DNA from: Belliella alkalica
GTDB lineage: Bacteria; Bacteroidota; Bacteroidia; Cytophagales; Cyclobacteriaceae
Reading direction: 5' to 3'
NCBI RefSeq assembly: GCF_022549785.1
Contig: NZ_JAKZGO010000009.1
Span: forward strand, 170,790-234,789
DNA length: 64,000 nucleotides
Positions within the stretch are counted from its first letter, which is position 1, and every line of letters begins with the position of its first letter. Positions 24,962 through 34,350 of the stretch are shown here, in pieces. The notes below the pieces were generated by a model, which saw only the letters and a list, made by a program, of their open reading frames with translations, was not told the origin of the DNA and searched no databases. Made by a program: the position numbers and the translations under genes.

Positions 24962-27718
24962 TTATTTCTTTTGACTAGATATTTCTTTAAAGTCTTCCAT
25001 GGAGATTGATTCATTTGGTTCAAAACCAGAGGTATTCATATAATTTATTAGACTGAATTTAAACTGCTTAGCTACAATTCTATTTTCCATATCAGTACTC
25101 AGGTCAATTGTAGTCATCAACAACTTGCCTTTACCCACTGATACTTCAAAAGTATTTGAAAGACTTCTATTTGTAACAAAGTTATCAATTACTCTTACAA
25201 TAGGATCAAAAGAATAAGCTGAAATATCAACTGCTTTTGAATTTACACACAAGTCCCACCATTGCCAGTCAGAGTGAATGTCAGTTGGAAAATAGTTTAA
25301 GGCCGGATGACCAGGGTCGTTCAAGATACCCATGGTGGAAGGCTGTTCAGGAAAGTGTACAGGACTCCAAAAAACAGGTAAAAACTTACCCTTAACACCA
25401 TTAATCTGATTAAAATCAGGGTTGTACAGCACTTTTCGACCTTCCTCCAAAGCTTTTTTTGCCTCAGGGTAAGATCGAGTGAAAATAACATCCCCATACG
25501 CTAACTGTTGATCAGGGTATACCCAGATTTTCCATTCATTTTTATAATCAGTACCTTTCAATGACAGCCTTACTCTAAATTCTGATGCTTTTTCGGATTC
25601 AAGTTTTGTGGAAAATTTCCCAAAATCGAACTGATTCCCAATAGGAATATTGATTTTTGTGATACTGTCGGTAGCTAAAACCTCATCCTTAGACAAGATT
25701 TCCCAAATCAACGTTTGCTCTTTTAAGGGTTGATAAAAGTTGGCAATCTGTACTTGGCAAGTTAAAGTTTCACCACTTTTGTAAACTGCCTTTTCAAAAT
25801 TTAACAGGGGTACTATTTCGTTAGAAAACATTTTAAATTCTTCGGCAGAGATTACTCCTTTGGACTCCCAAAAAACATTAAGCAAACCTACCAATGCTGT
25901 TCCTTGTCCAGGAAAATCTTGCAATTGAAGCAACTGAAACCCATCAAAGCCTGGAGTTTTTAAAGCTCTTTCTATTTCCTCTTTATACAGTAATGCTGCA
26001 AGTTTGCCTGATGCTAAGATAAATTCAGGAGCCAACTCAATAAGTCCTTTTCGTTCAAGATCTTCCTTGACAGCAATGAAGTTTAGAGGCTTAAGTACTC
26101 CTTGGTATTTATCGATCTCTGAAAGATCTGGATAAACTGAATATTGTCCGATTTCATGGGAAATAATTGGAACTTTTATATGATCAACCATTTGACTGTA
26201 ATTTTTGTCAAAAGCGGGAGCATCAGATTCAAAAATAGTCTGTCCCCTAATCCATCCCTTATCTGTCCATTGAGTAATAAAGAATTCATCTTCCTGAAGC
26301 GGTAATTGGCCAACACCTTTTTGAAATGAAAATGAAGTTGTCGTAAACAGCCTGCTATTGTCTTTTTCTTTTAGCCTAGCCGCTGTGGCATTCATCCAAT
26401 CTATGTCACCTTCAAGCTCATTCCCAAGTGCCATCATAATGAAAGAGGGATGATTACCGTAGGATTTTAAAATCAAATCAGCTTCATTCAACAGAAACTC
26501 GTTTGTAGTTTGATCTTTACCTACTTGTAGATTCCAGTGAGGAAGTTCTATTTGGAAATAAAAGCCAAGTTCATCAGCTGCCTCAAAAGCAGCTTTTGGA
26601 GGACACCATGAATGAAACCTAAAATGGTTTAACCCATAAGACTTTGCACTATTAATTATAGTTTGCCAAGCATCCTTGTCCATAGCTGGATGCCCTGTTT
26701 CAGGAAAGACACCACATTCCAAAGTACCTCTCAGAAATATTCTCTGATCATTTAAGGTTAGTATGCCATTTGAATTATCAAGTTTTCTTAGGCCAAATTT
26801 CTTTTTTATTATCAAATCTCCATCACTAAGTACCAGATCATATAAATTAGGATTAAATTCATCCCATGGAAGGATTTCCTCAGAAAGTTTGATTTCTACT
26901 TCTCCCAAATTATTGAGCTTTATCTTACCTTTCTCAACAGATTTATGGTTGAGTGAAATTTCATATGAAATGCTTTTTTCTTCAATTTTTTCTGGAAAAC
27001 TCAAAAGCAATTTCCGATCAGCATCAATTGTCCGAACTTTTACCTCATGTAATAAAGAATAGGGCTTTAACGACAACTCCCCTAAAATTCCATTCCATTT
27101 GATTTGGGTGTGATTTGTATATCCATGAGCCATTTCTTTTGATGTAGTGACTGGGTATTTTTCTCCAATAACATTTATGGATGGATATAGATTTGAATTA
27201 TCGATTCGTATTACAATAGTGTTTTTACCTGGTTTTAAAATTTTTCCAGAATCTATAATATATTCATGAGAAGCCACCAAACTCTCGGCTTTTCCAACTA
27301 ACTCTCCATTGATCCAAACTTTAGATTCCCACATTACACGCTCTAAATGAAGAATCATTTTTTCTGACTCCCAACCTTCGGGGAGATCTATTGTTTTTCT
27401 ATACCATGCAGGCCCAATATATTCATGCTTTCTGGCTAAATGGGATAGAACCTTGTTGTTCAAGCCGGGTTCCAAATTGTTTGGTGTTCCCACACCAGCA
27501 AGATCTAATGTACCTGGTAAATCTATTTGAGTTTCCGTTGGAAAATTTATAAACCACTCTTTATCTTCTCCCTCACTAAGAGAATCCAATGCTACCTGCC
27601 AAGAACCGGCAAGGTTTAAAGTCAATTCTCCCTGAGGTTTACAGCTAACTGAAAGTATACATATAAAGAATACGATAATTTTAAGGACAACACTTAAAGC
27701 ATTTTTACTTTTTTTCAT
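24962..27718 (-). CDS. GH2-type glycoside hydrolase lipoprotein, last gene of the PUL operon
   Basis: A 918-residue product with an N-terminal lipobox (LSVSC, Cys26). Order: a GH2 sugar-binding jelly roll (about 30-215, with YIGPAWYRKTIDLPEGWE), an Ig-like domain, a TIM barrel (about 310-600), and a long C-terminal beta region. The likely acid/base is Glu434 in ALGNELEG and the nucleophile Glu522 in SHEIGQYS. The barrel has a distinctive HFRFHSWCPPKAAFEAAD stretch also found in the enzyme at 42963. GH2 enzymes act on beta-galactosides, glucuronides, mannosides or related sugars; the bond cannot be told from sequence. It is probably on the cell surface or in the periplasm. Confidence 0.85.
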   Translation of the reverse strand: MKKSKNALSVVLKIIVFFICILSVSCKPQGELTLNLAGSWQVALDSLSEGEDKEWFINFPTETQIDLPGTLDLAGVGTPNNLEPGLNNKVLSHLARKHEYIGPAWYRKTIDLPEGWESEKMILHLERVMWESKVWINGELVGKAESLVASHEYIIDSGKILKPGKNTIVIRIDNSNLYPSINVIGEKYPVTTSKEMAHGYTNHTQIKWNGILGELSLKPYSLLHEVKVRTIDADRKLLLSFPEKIEEKSISYEISLNHKSVEKGKIKLNNLGEVEIKLSEEILPWDEFNPNLYDLVLSDGDLIIKKKFGLRKLDNSNGILTLNDQRIFLRGTLECGVFPETGHPAMDKDAWQTIINSAKSYGLNHFRFHSWCPPKAAFEAADELGFYFQIELPHWNLQVGKDQTTNEFLLNEADLILKSYGNHPSFIMMALGNELEGDIDWMNATAARLKEKDNSRLFTTTSFSFQKGVGQLPLQEDEFFITQWTDKGWIRGQTIFESDAPAFDKNYSQMVDHIKVPIISHEIGQYSVYPDLSEIDKYQGVLKPLNFIAVKEDLERKGLIELAPEFILASGKLAALLYKEEIERALKTPGFDGFQLLQLQDFPGQGTALVGLLNVFWESKGVISAEEFKMFSNEIVPLLNFEKAVYKSGETLTCQVQIANFYQPLKEQTLIWEILSKDEVLATDSITKINIPIGNQFDFGKFSTKLESEKASEFRVRLSLKGTDYKNEWKIWVYPDQQLAYGDVIFTRSYPEAKKALEEGRKVLYNPDFNQINGVKGKFLPVFWSPVHFPEQPSTMGILNDPGHPALNYFPTDIHSDWQWWDLCVNSKAVDISAYSFDPIVRVIDNFVTNRSLSNTFEVSVGKGKLLMTTIDLSTDMENRIVAKQFKFSLINYMNTSGFEPNESISMEDFKEISSQKK

Positions 27719-27876
27719 ACGATATTATTTCATTTTTGAAGACCTCCAGTTAGATTATTCCAAAGAAAGGCCTTAAACAGAATCTATTTCATCTATATTA
27801 TTTTAACAGAAAAAGCAAAATGTAGTCTTCCCGTAACGAAAATTACAAACATTTGCTCTTTTCAAAATCTGCCTTA

Positions 27877-30800
27877 TTAGACAGGTAGGCTAGGCAAAAG
27901 AATCATTAAAGATGATTTATGAACATATGCACCTAAATGAGATTCATCTCTTTCTAGAATTTTATTTAAATATTGATTGGCTTTCTTTCCATTTCCAAAG
28001 CCTATATTTCCCAAGGCTAACATGTAATCACAATGTATTTGATTCCTTGTATTTAGATCTTCTTCCCAAATCTGTAAATCCGGTAAGGAAACGGCAAAAT
28101 AATCTAACTTCACTTGATCATTAAAATGCTTCTCACCATAAGAGATCAACTTCATAAATCTCAATTCAGCATTGATATGATCCCCAAGCTTTAAAAATGC
28201 AAGACCCTGATATAAGATCTTATCAGGTGATTGATCATTATAATACATTGCAAGTTGAGGTTCTGAAGCTCCAAGAGTTGCTTTTTTAAAATTATTTACG
28301 GCTTCACTTCCTCGGTTAAGAGCCTGATAAACGCATCCCAACCAATAATAAATATCATTATCTATGGAACTTTCCAGTTTTCCTTCACCAAGATTTTCTG
28401 GGTACTGTAAAGCAGCTTTCAGCAATTCTAAAGCTTTTTGATGATTACCATTTTGAAAATTTTGCTTTGCAAGTTCTGTCAAAGCTAAACTATACTGCGA
28501 AGGAACTTTTCCTTCCCCACCTTCCCAGGGATGAAAAATTCGATTGGAAATACATAATAAAGCCTTTTCATACTGCCCATGCAAGTTGAGTAATGTGATA
28601 TATTCTAGATAAAGATCATCACGATCTTGCACTACCGTTAAATGCAATTCTAAGAACTGTAGTCTAAAGGAATTAGATTTGTTTATTTTTTTGTATAATT
28701 GATCCAGTTCCATTAACAATCTGGAATTGCTTGGATCAATTTCAAATGCTTGTTCAAGACACTCGAGAGCCTTTTCCTTATTTTCAAATTTATTGAAGTA
28801 TAGCAAAGAAAGGTTTCTCAAAACTAAAGGAAATGAATCCATCAGCTTGAGAGACTTTTCCCAGCATATTTTTGCTTGGTCATAATTTCGATTAGACATC
28901 CAGAAATTACCCAGATAATACAATGCTTTGGAGTCTTCTGGATTAATTAAAATCACGTTATTAAGAATTATTACCTCTTCTAAGCGGTTGGGAAAACAAT
29001 AATCAGAAGATGCATTTGATCCCAGGAAATAGAATTCCTTAGTACGAGTAAGATCCCCTATTTTGTAATAAAAATAACCTAGAGTATAATATGCAATTGG
29101 ATAAATATTTTCGCTTTTTTGAAGGTAAATTGATAAAAAATCTATAGCTTCAGAATAAAGCCCCGCATCTGCATAGTCAAAGGCAATTTCCAAATAATTA
29201 TGCACATAATTTCGAAGTAAGAATTGTAAATCTATTTTGACTTGTGGGTCGGATGTAACCAAATACTTTTCGAACAATAACCCAAAATTAAAACTATCTA
29301 ATTCCAATGATTCTTCTAAATAATTTGCACAGGCCGGATCTTTTAGATTTCTGAGAAGAATTACCTTTAAATGCCTTCCTTTATGATTATGATAATTATG
29401 AATCAAAGACTCTTCCAGTAGTTCAAGTGCCCTAGTGAAGTTGCCTCTTCTTGTTTCAATCAAAGCAAGATTAAAGAATCCCGATGATTTAAACTCAGCA
29501 TTCCAACAGCTTTTATAAAAGGCATCATAAGCTTCATCGTATCTTTCAAGATACTTTAAAGTTAAGCCTTTGTTAAACAAAGCTTCTCCGTTTACCGGAT
29601 TGGGATTAAATTGTGTCAAGGTATTGATTGCCTTCTGGAAATGCCCCAATGCCTTGTTAAAGTCTCCACTTTTAAGATAATAAAGTCCTATGGCATTGTT
29701 GCACCTGACATCACTTGGTTCCCTCTTCAAGGCCTCAGAATAGTAATCAATAGGCCTGTAAGTAGCATGACGATACTGCTCGATATGCAAGCCTGTCAAA
29801 TAAAGTTCTTCTATGGACCGAATTTCCTCAGGAAGTTTTGCAGGTTTTGCAGGTTCTGGCAGTTGCTTTTCTACTCTTTTTGATGTATTCCAACTAACCA
29901 ATACATTGCCTTCATTAGATTTCACTACCGCCTTGATGGTATCAGGGATTCCTTCATAAGGAAGTGTTAAGTCAAATATGGATTCAGGAGACAAATCACA
30001 TACCTTTTTTATGATTCTTTCTTCATTAATATCAAGCTCTACAGAACTATCTGAAAAAATACCTGTTGCATAAACTACCAAACGTACTTGTCCATTATTG
30101 AATTCAACATTTAAAATCGCATCCTTTGTTGCATTTTTGACCAAACCGACTTTTTGATAAGGCATAAAGTATTGTGTAAAAGACTTCTCCTCATAAGGTT
30201 GAATCCAAGCAAAATCAGGTTGATTATCAGTAAATACACCACACATCAATTCGATGTAAGGACCGTTCTTGTCGGTCAGATTTCTGTCCCAAGCCTGACC
30301 AAAGTCTCCATTTCCCCATGTCCATTGCTTTTTTCCAGGTGATATATGGTGATTGGCTACATGGAGCAATCCTGCTTCTGTATCGTTTTCATACCCTCCT
30401 ACAAAATCATATTCAGAGTTTACTGCCATGTATGAGGTAGGTACAGGAATATTTTTATACCTGGAAATATCGACCCCTTCAGAATAATCCACCTTATAAT
30501 AAACACCCTTGGCGATAGGGAATTCCGAAACATCACGCTTTCCGTGATCAAATACAGCATTTACATCTTCAGGAAAAACAGATTGATATTGATCATTTAC
30601 TGCTACGGCAGGATTTGCCCACCACAAAAAAGTCTGTGGATGTGGAGTCCTGTTGTAAAGCCTCCCTTTGATTTCAATGTATGCTTTATCAGGGTGTAGT
30701 GTGAATCCAGCCATACCCTTAGTTCTAAACATCCTTTCGATTTCACTCACCCACACAGTCACACTTCCATCTTCATTGTAATCTATATGAAAATCGACCG

Positions 30801-31197
30801 GATCATATGTGCTGGGTCTGTGATGCTGAGGCCAGTTGAACTCTATGCCTCCCGAAATCCATGGACCTGTCAAACCTACCAAAGCTGGTTTTATCACTTC
30901 ATTATAATATACAAAATGACGTTTTTTGACTTTATCATAGGCCATTTGAATTCTACCTCCCAACTCTGGGAGAATCATGATTTTTAGGAACTGATTCTCC
31001 ATAAAAACTACGTTCCATTTTTTGTCTATTTTTTCATCACTGATTTTTTCAATAACAGGATGTGGGTATACCGAACCACTGCTTCCTTGATATACTCTTT
31101 TTTCAAAAAACATGGGGTATTGCTCTGGTTTACTTACCTCATACGTAGGGATGACTACAATATCATTCCAAACCTTAACTTCCATTGTAGATTTCAT
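27877..31197 (-). CDS. DUF5107 domain protein with C-terminal TPR array
   Basis: A 1106-residue protein without a clear signal peptide. Residues about 35-340 form a DUF5107 domain with aldose-epimerase-like features (LKIMILPELGGRIQMAYDK, FNWPQHHRPSTYDPVDF), a fold often used to bind sugars. From about 470 to the end it is a long run of TPR-type helices (for example GDFNKALGHFQKAINTL and KALECLEQAFEIDPSNSRLL). The gene overlaps the sugar-porter gene by four bases (ATGA). DUF5107-TPR proteins recur in sugar loci. A cytosolic role on an imported sugar, as epimerase-like enzyme or sensor, is inference. Confidence 0.75.
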   Translation of the reverse strand: MKSTMEVKVWNDIVVIPTYEVSKPEQYPMFFEKRVYQGSSGSVYPHPVIEKISDEKIDKKWNVVFMENQFLKIMILPELGGRIQMAYDKVKKRHFVYYNEVIKPALVGLTGPWISGGIEFNWPQHHRPSTYDPVDFHIDYNEDGSVTVWVSEIERMFRTKGMAGFTLHPDKAYIEIKGRLYNRTPHPQTFLWWANPAVAVNDQYQSVFPEDVNAVFDHGKRDVSEFPIAKGVYYKVDYSEGVDISRYKNIPVPTSYMAVNSEYDFVGGYENDTEAGLLHVANHHISPGKKQWTWGNGDFGQAWDRNLTDKNGPYIELMCGVFTDNQPDFAWIQPYEEKSFTQYFMPYQKVGLVKNATKDAILNVEFNNGQVRLVVYATGIFSDSSVELDINEERIIKKVCDLSPESIFDLTLPYEGIPDTIKAVVKSNEGNVLVSWNTSKRVEKQLPEPAKPAKLPEEIRSIEELYLTGLHIEQYRHATYRPIDYYSEALKREPSDVRCNNAIGLYYLKSGDFNKALGHFQKAINTLTQFNPNPVNGEALFNKGLTLKYLERYDEAYDAFYKSCWNAEFKSSGFFNLALIETRRGNFTRALELLEESLIHNYHNHKGRHLKVILLRNLKDPACANYLEESLELDSFNFGLLFEKYLVTSDPQVKIDLQFLLRNYVHNYLEIAFDYADAGLYSEAIDFLSIYLQKSENIYPIAYYTLGYFYYKIGDLTRTKEFYFLGSNASSDYCFPNRLEEVIILNNVILINPEDSKALYYLGNFWMSNRNYDQAKICWEKSLKLMDSFPLVLRNLSLLYFNKFENKEKALECLEQAFEIDPSNSRLLMELDQLYKKINKSNSFRLQFLELHLTVVQDRDDLYLEYITLLNLHGQYEKALLCISNRIFHPWEGGEGKVPSQYSLALTELAKQNFQNGNHQKALELLKAALQYPENLGEGKLESSIDNDIYYWLGCVYQALNRGSEAVNNFKKATLGASEPQLAMYYNDQSPDKILYQGLAFLKLGDHINAELRFMKLISYGEKHFNDQVKLDYFAVSLPDLQIWEEDLNTRNQIHCDYMLALGNIGFGNGKKANQYLNKILERDESHLGAYVHKSSLMILLPSLPV

Positions 31198-32597
31198 AAT
31201 TTTTGCTTTAATAATTTCATTTCAATTTCTTCTAAACTTTTGCCCTTTGTTTCGGGTAATTTAATTTTGATAAATAAAAATCCGAGTATTGATATAAAAC
31301 AGTATGACCAAAAGGTACCATAGGAGCCTAAGTTCTGATTCATAATAGGAAATGTATAAGTCAAAACGAAGGAAGCTATCCATAAGAATAAAGATGCAAT
31401 TGACATCGCTCTACCCCTTATTTTGTTGGGAAATATCTCAGATAGTACCACCCATGTCACTGGTGCAATAGACATGGCATAGACACCAATTGCTACTAGG
31501 ACTAAAATCAAGATAGGCAAACCTGATATTTGAATGTAGTAGGCCCATCCTAAGATAAAGTGAATGACACCTAGTACGGAAGAACCCAAAAGAAGCAGTT
31601 TTTTCCTTCCCCAAGAATCCACGTATTTCATGGCTATGATGGTGAAAATTAGATTTATACTGCCAGTCAGTACAATATTAAAGAGCATATCACTGATCGT
31701 ATAACCTGCACTGGTAAAGACTTCTTCTGCATAATTGAAGATTATATTGATACCACACCATTGCTGGAAGACTGCCAGAACTATCCCCAGGATCATTATT
31801 GGTCTGACTTTTGGGGCAGTAATATCTGCAAAAGACAGTTTTTGCTTCTGAGAACTCCTTACGTTTTTCAGAATATTTTCACTTTCTATTGCTGCATATT
31901 TATCACCACCTATCTTACTCAAGATCGATATAGCCTCTGATTCTCTTCCTTTCAAAACAAGAAATCTAGGACTTTTGGGAACTAGAAACATCAATAAGAC
32001 AAACAAAATAGACGGAATCAATTCAGCTAGAAACATCCATCGCCATCCCATCTGACCATTCCAAGAGTTCAAAATCTCAGAATCTGTAATGGTACCTTCC
32101 ATTGGTTCTGCGATAATATAATTAATAATTTGAGCAGCAAGAATACCTAGTACGATCGTCAACTGGTTTATTGACACAAATCGACCTCTGTGTTCACTCG
32201 GAGTGATTTCTGCGATATACAATGGAGATAATGTTGAGGCAATTCCAATTCCTAATCCTCCTATAACCCTAAAAACTATAAACCATGTGAAATCATAAGT
32301 CATTCCTGTACCAAATGCTGATACCACAAATAAAATCCCAGCTCCGATAAGAGGGACCTTTCTACCATATTTATCAGAAACCATTCCCGATATTACAGCA
32401 CCGAAAATACATCCTATCAATGCACTGCTCATTGCCCAACCTTGCAATGTTGGGGAAGATTTGATTTCAAAAAATAATTCATAAAATGGCTTTGCTCCTC
32501 CAATAACAACCCAATCATAGCCAAAAAGAAACCCTCCAAGTGCTGAAGTCACCGCAATTGGAAGGATATAATTTAAATTATATTTAATATTGTTCAT
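31194..32597 (-). CDS. Sugar porter of the major facilitator superfamily
   Basis: A 467-residue protein with 12 predicted membrane helices and sugar-porter hallmarks. These are GGFLFGYDWVVIGGA in helix 1, the loop DKYGRKVPL, FRVIGGLGIGIASTLSPLYIAE, HRGRFVSINQL, the PESPR-like VPKSPRFL after helix 6, and a closing PETKGKSLEEIE. The family moves monosaccharides with protons, as in XylE and AraE. Its place in the PUL suggests it takes the sugar released in the periplasm into the cytosol. A 205-base gap separates it from the GH30 gene upstream, and it is translationally coupled to the DUF5107 gene. Confidence 0.92.
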   Translation of the reverse strand: MNNIKYNLNYILPIAVTSALGGFLFGYDWVVIGGAKPFYELFFEIKSSPTLQGWAMSSALIGCIFGAVISGMVSDKYGRKVPLIGAGILFVVSAFGTGMTYDFTWFIVFRVIGGLGIGIASTLSPLYIAEITPSEHRGRFVSINQLTIVLGILAAQIINYIIAEPMEGTITDSEILNSWNGQMGWRWMFLAELIPSILFVLLMFLVPKSPRFLVLKGRESEAISILSKIGGDKYAAIESENILKNVRSSQKQKLSFADITAPKVRPIMILGIVLAVFQQWCGINIIFNYAEEVFTSAGYTISDMLFNIVLTGSINLIFTIIAMKYVDSWGRKKLLLLGSSVLGVIHFILGWAYYIQISGLPILILVLVAIGVYAMSIAPVTWVVLSEIFPNKIRGRAMSIASLFLWIASFVLTYTFPIMNQNLGSYGTFWSYCFISILGFLFIKIKLPETKGKSLEEIEMKLLKQKL

Positions 32598-32802
32598 TAA
32601 TTCTGTAAAATCTGTTTTAAATTTTTATCGTAGTGTTAATTTTCAAACTAGGAAATTGTTCTTTAGTGAGAAATCGACTAATGCATGGACTTTTGCCAGT
32701 CAGAAATCAATTACAATCTCCAGTGAACTTTTCATGTAGTAAAACCAAATAATTAATTAATCAACCGATTACTAAAATCGGAGAGTTGGTTTTTCACAGT
32801 AA

Positions 32803-34350
32803 CTAATTTGCTGATATCGTTCCTGTCAAAGTAATTATGGACCTAGGAGGTATATTTAATTGATTGTCAAACAATGAACTGCTTGTTAAATTATTGTTCT
32901 GGTCGGTTACATACAACTTTTGCACTGTTAAAGAGCTTTCAATTTGAAGCCTTTCTTCTATTTCTGTATGATTGATTAAAACCACAACAAATTCTCCCTC
33001 AGCATCCTGATAAGCTGTGCCTTCAAGCGCTGAATTTTCAAGATTACATTGAATTCTTTGCATTCCAGGGCGTATGAACCTAGAATAGTTGCCAAGTGCC
33101 CACATTAATTTAGAATCGTGAAAATCTCCATCTTCTATTAAGCGATCTTCATTGAATAAATCTTTATCATCTCCCGTGTCCAAATAGATCAACCCATCTT
33201 TAAAATCAGCTGTAGTCAAGGCTGTCCACCATTGCCAGCTGGAAGCATTTGCTATAGATAAATCAGCGTGAATTACTCGGGCGACATATAATGCAGTTGC
33301 CATCCCCAAGTCTCTTTTTTGTCCTCCTCCTATTTCTGGAGATTCTTCAAGAATACAGAATTCAGATTGCCAATAGCGTAATTCATCCACCTCATTTAGT
33401 TTATCCCTAAGTGATTTTCTGGTATCAATCAATTTAGAAATAGGCCATGTGGTAAAATAACTATGACCTGTGATCAATTTTTCGACTTGTCCAAAATCGA
33501 CTAATGATAAAGGACTTGTTTGCTTGAAAAACACATCAACTTGATCTCCAGCTGCAGGCTTATCTTTCTTTTCATACAAATACTCAAGAGATCCCGCCTC
33601 ACCAACCACAATTTTGGTGTTCAACTTTCTTTTAGAAATTGCATCAGATAGGTATTTAACAAAAAGATAAACCTCCTCATTGGTAGCTGGTGTACCTTCC
33701 TGAGATCCTTTAGACCAATCCCACTGTGGTTCATTTACTGGACTGATATAATCAAAACTGTGTCCTAAAGAATCAAAATGAGCCAAAACATGAGTTAGAA
33801 ATTCGGCATAATCTTGCAGTTTTCCTGGGATGATGTTCATCCTACCATCCTCTGGTATAGAGTATCCAAGTCCATTGAGGGCAAAATGTACAGGAGGGGC
33901 AATGGTAAATGCAAGAAACTTTGGAACACCCCTTTTCTTAGCGGCATCAAGAAACCATGCTTGTCCTTCAGCTTTACTCCAATCGTATGTACCATCAGAA
34001 TTGAGGTATGATTCGGCTCTCCTCCACGGAGAAGGAATTCCTGACTTATCCTTTTGCTCAGTGCTCCCTGCGCCGATATAATACCTCCATAAAGACAAAC
34101 CTATACCTTTTGGATTCCCTTTTTTATCAAGGTCCATACTGAAAAGCCAATCGGCCATTTGCTCTCTCTTTTCAAGTGGCCAATTCTTACCGACAAATTG
34201 CACTCTCCAAGCATCAGACGCCCCAAACCCATCGATGATTTGGTACGTAATGTGTGGATTTAGATCTAATTTTCCTTGTCCTGCCAAAGGTTTGACCCAT
34301 ATTAAACATAAAAGAACAATTGAGATTGTTGTGAATACTTTTCTTACCAT
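32803..34350 (-). CDS. GH30-like glycoside hydrolase, secreted
   Basis: A 515-residue protein with a signal peptide (about 1-24, ending PLAGQ), a GH30 TIM barrel and a C-terminal beta domain. The barrel opens with YQIIDGFGASDAWRVQFVGK, and the pair of catalytic glutamates is visible: acid/base Glu207 in SPVNEPQWDW and nucleophile Glu330 in YWQSEFCIL. The closing NYSRFIRPGMQRI is typical of the family. GH30 enzymes cut beta-linked chains such as beta-1,6-galactan, xylan or glucans; an endo-beta-1,6-galactanase-like role would fit a galactose-rich target, but the subfamily cannot be settled here. Its start overlaps the stop of the second GH30 gene by one base. Confidence 0.87.
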   Translation of the reverse strand: MVRKVFTTISIVLLCLIWVKPLAGQGKLDLNPHITYQIIDGFGASDAWRVQFVGKNWPLEKREQMADWLFSMDLDKKGNPKGIGLSLWRYYIGAGSTEQKDKSGIPSPWRRAESYLNSDGTYDWSKAEGQAWFLDAAKKRGVPKFLAFTIAPPVHFALNGLGYSIPEDGRMNIIPGKLQDYAEFLTHVLAHFDSLGHSFDYISPVNEPQWDWSKGSQEGTPATNEEVYLFVKYLSDAISKRKLNTKIVVGEAGSLEYLYEKKDKPAAGDQVDVFFKQTSPLSLVDFGQVEKLITGHSYFTTWPISKLIDTRKSLRDKLNEVDELRYWQSEFCILEESPEIGGGQKRDLGMATALYVARVIHADLSIANASSWQWWTALTTADFKDGLIYLDTGDDKDLFNEDRLIEDGDFHDSKLMWALGNYSRFIRPGMQRIQCNLENSALEGTAYQDAEGEFVVVLINHTEIEERLQIESSLTVQKLYVTDQNNNLTSSSLFDNQLNIPPRSIITLTGTISAN

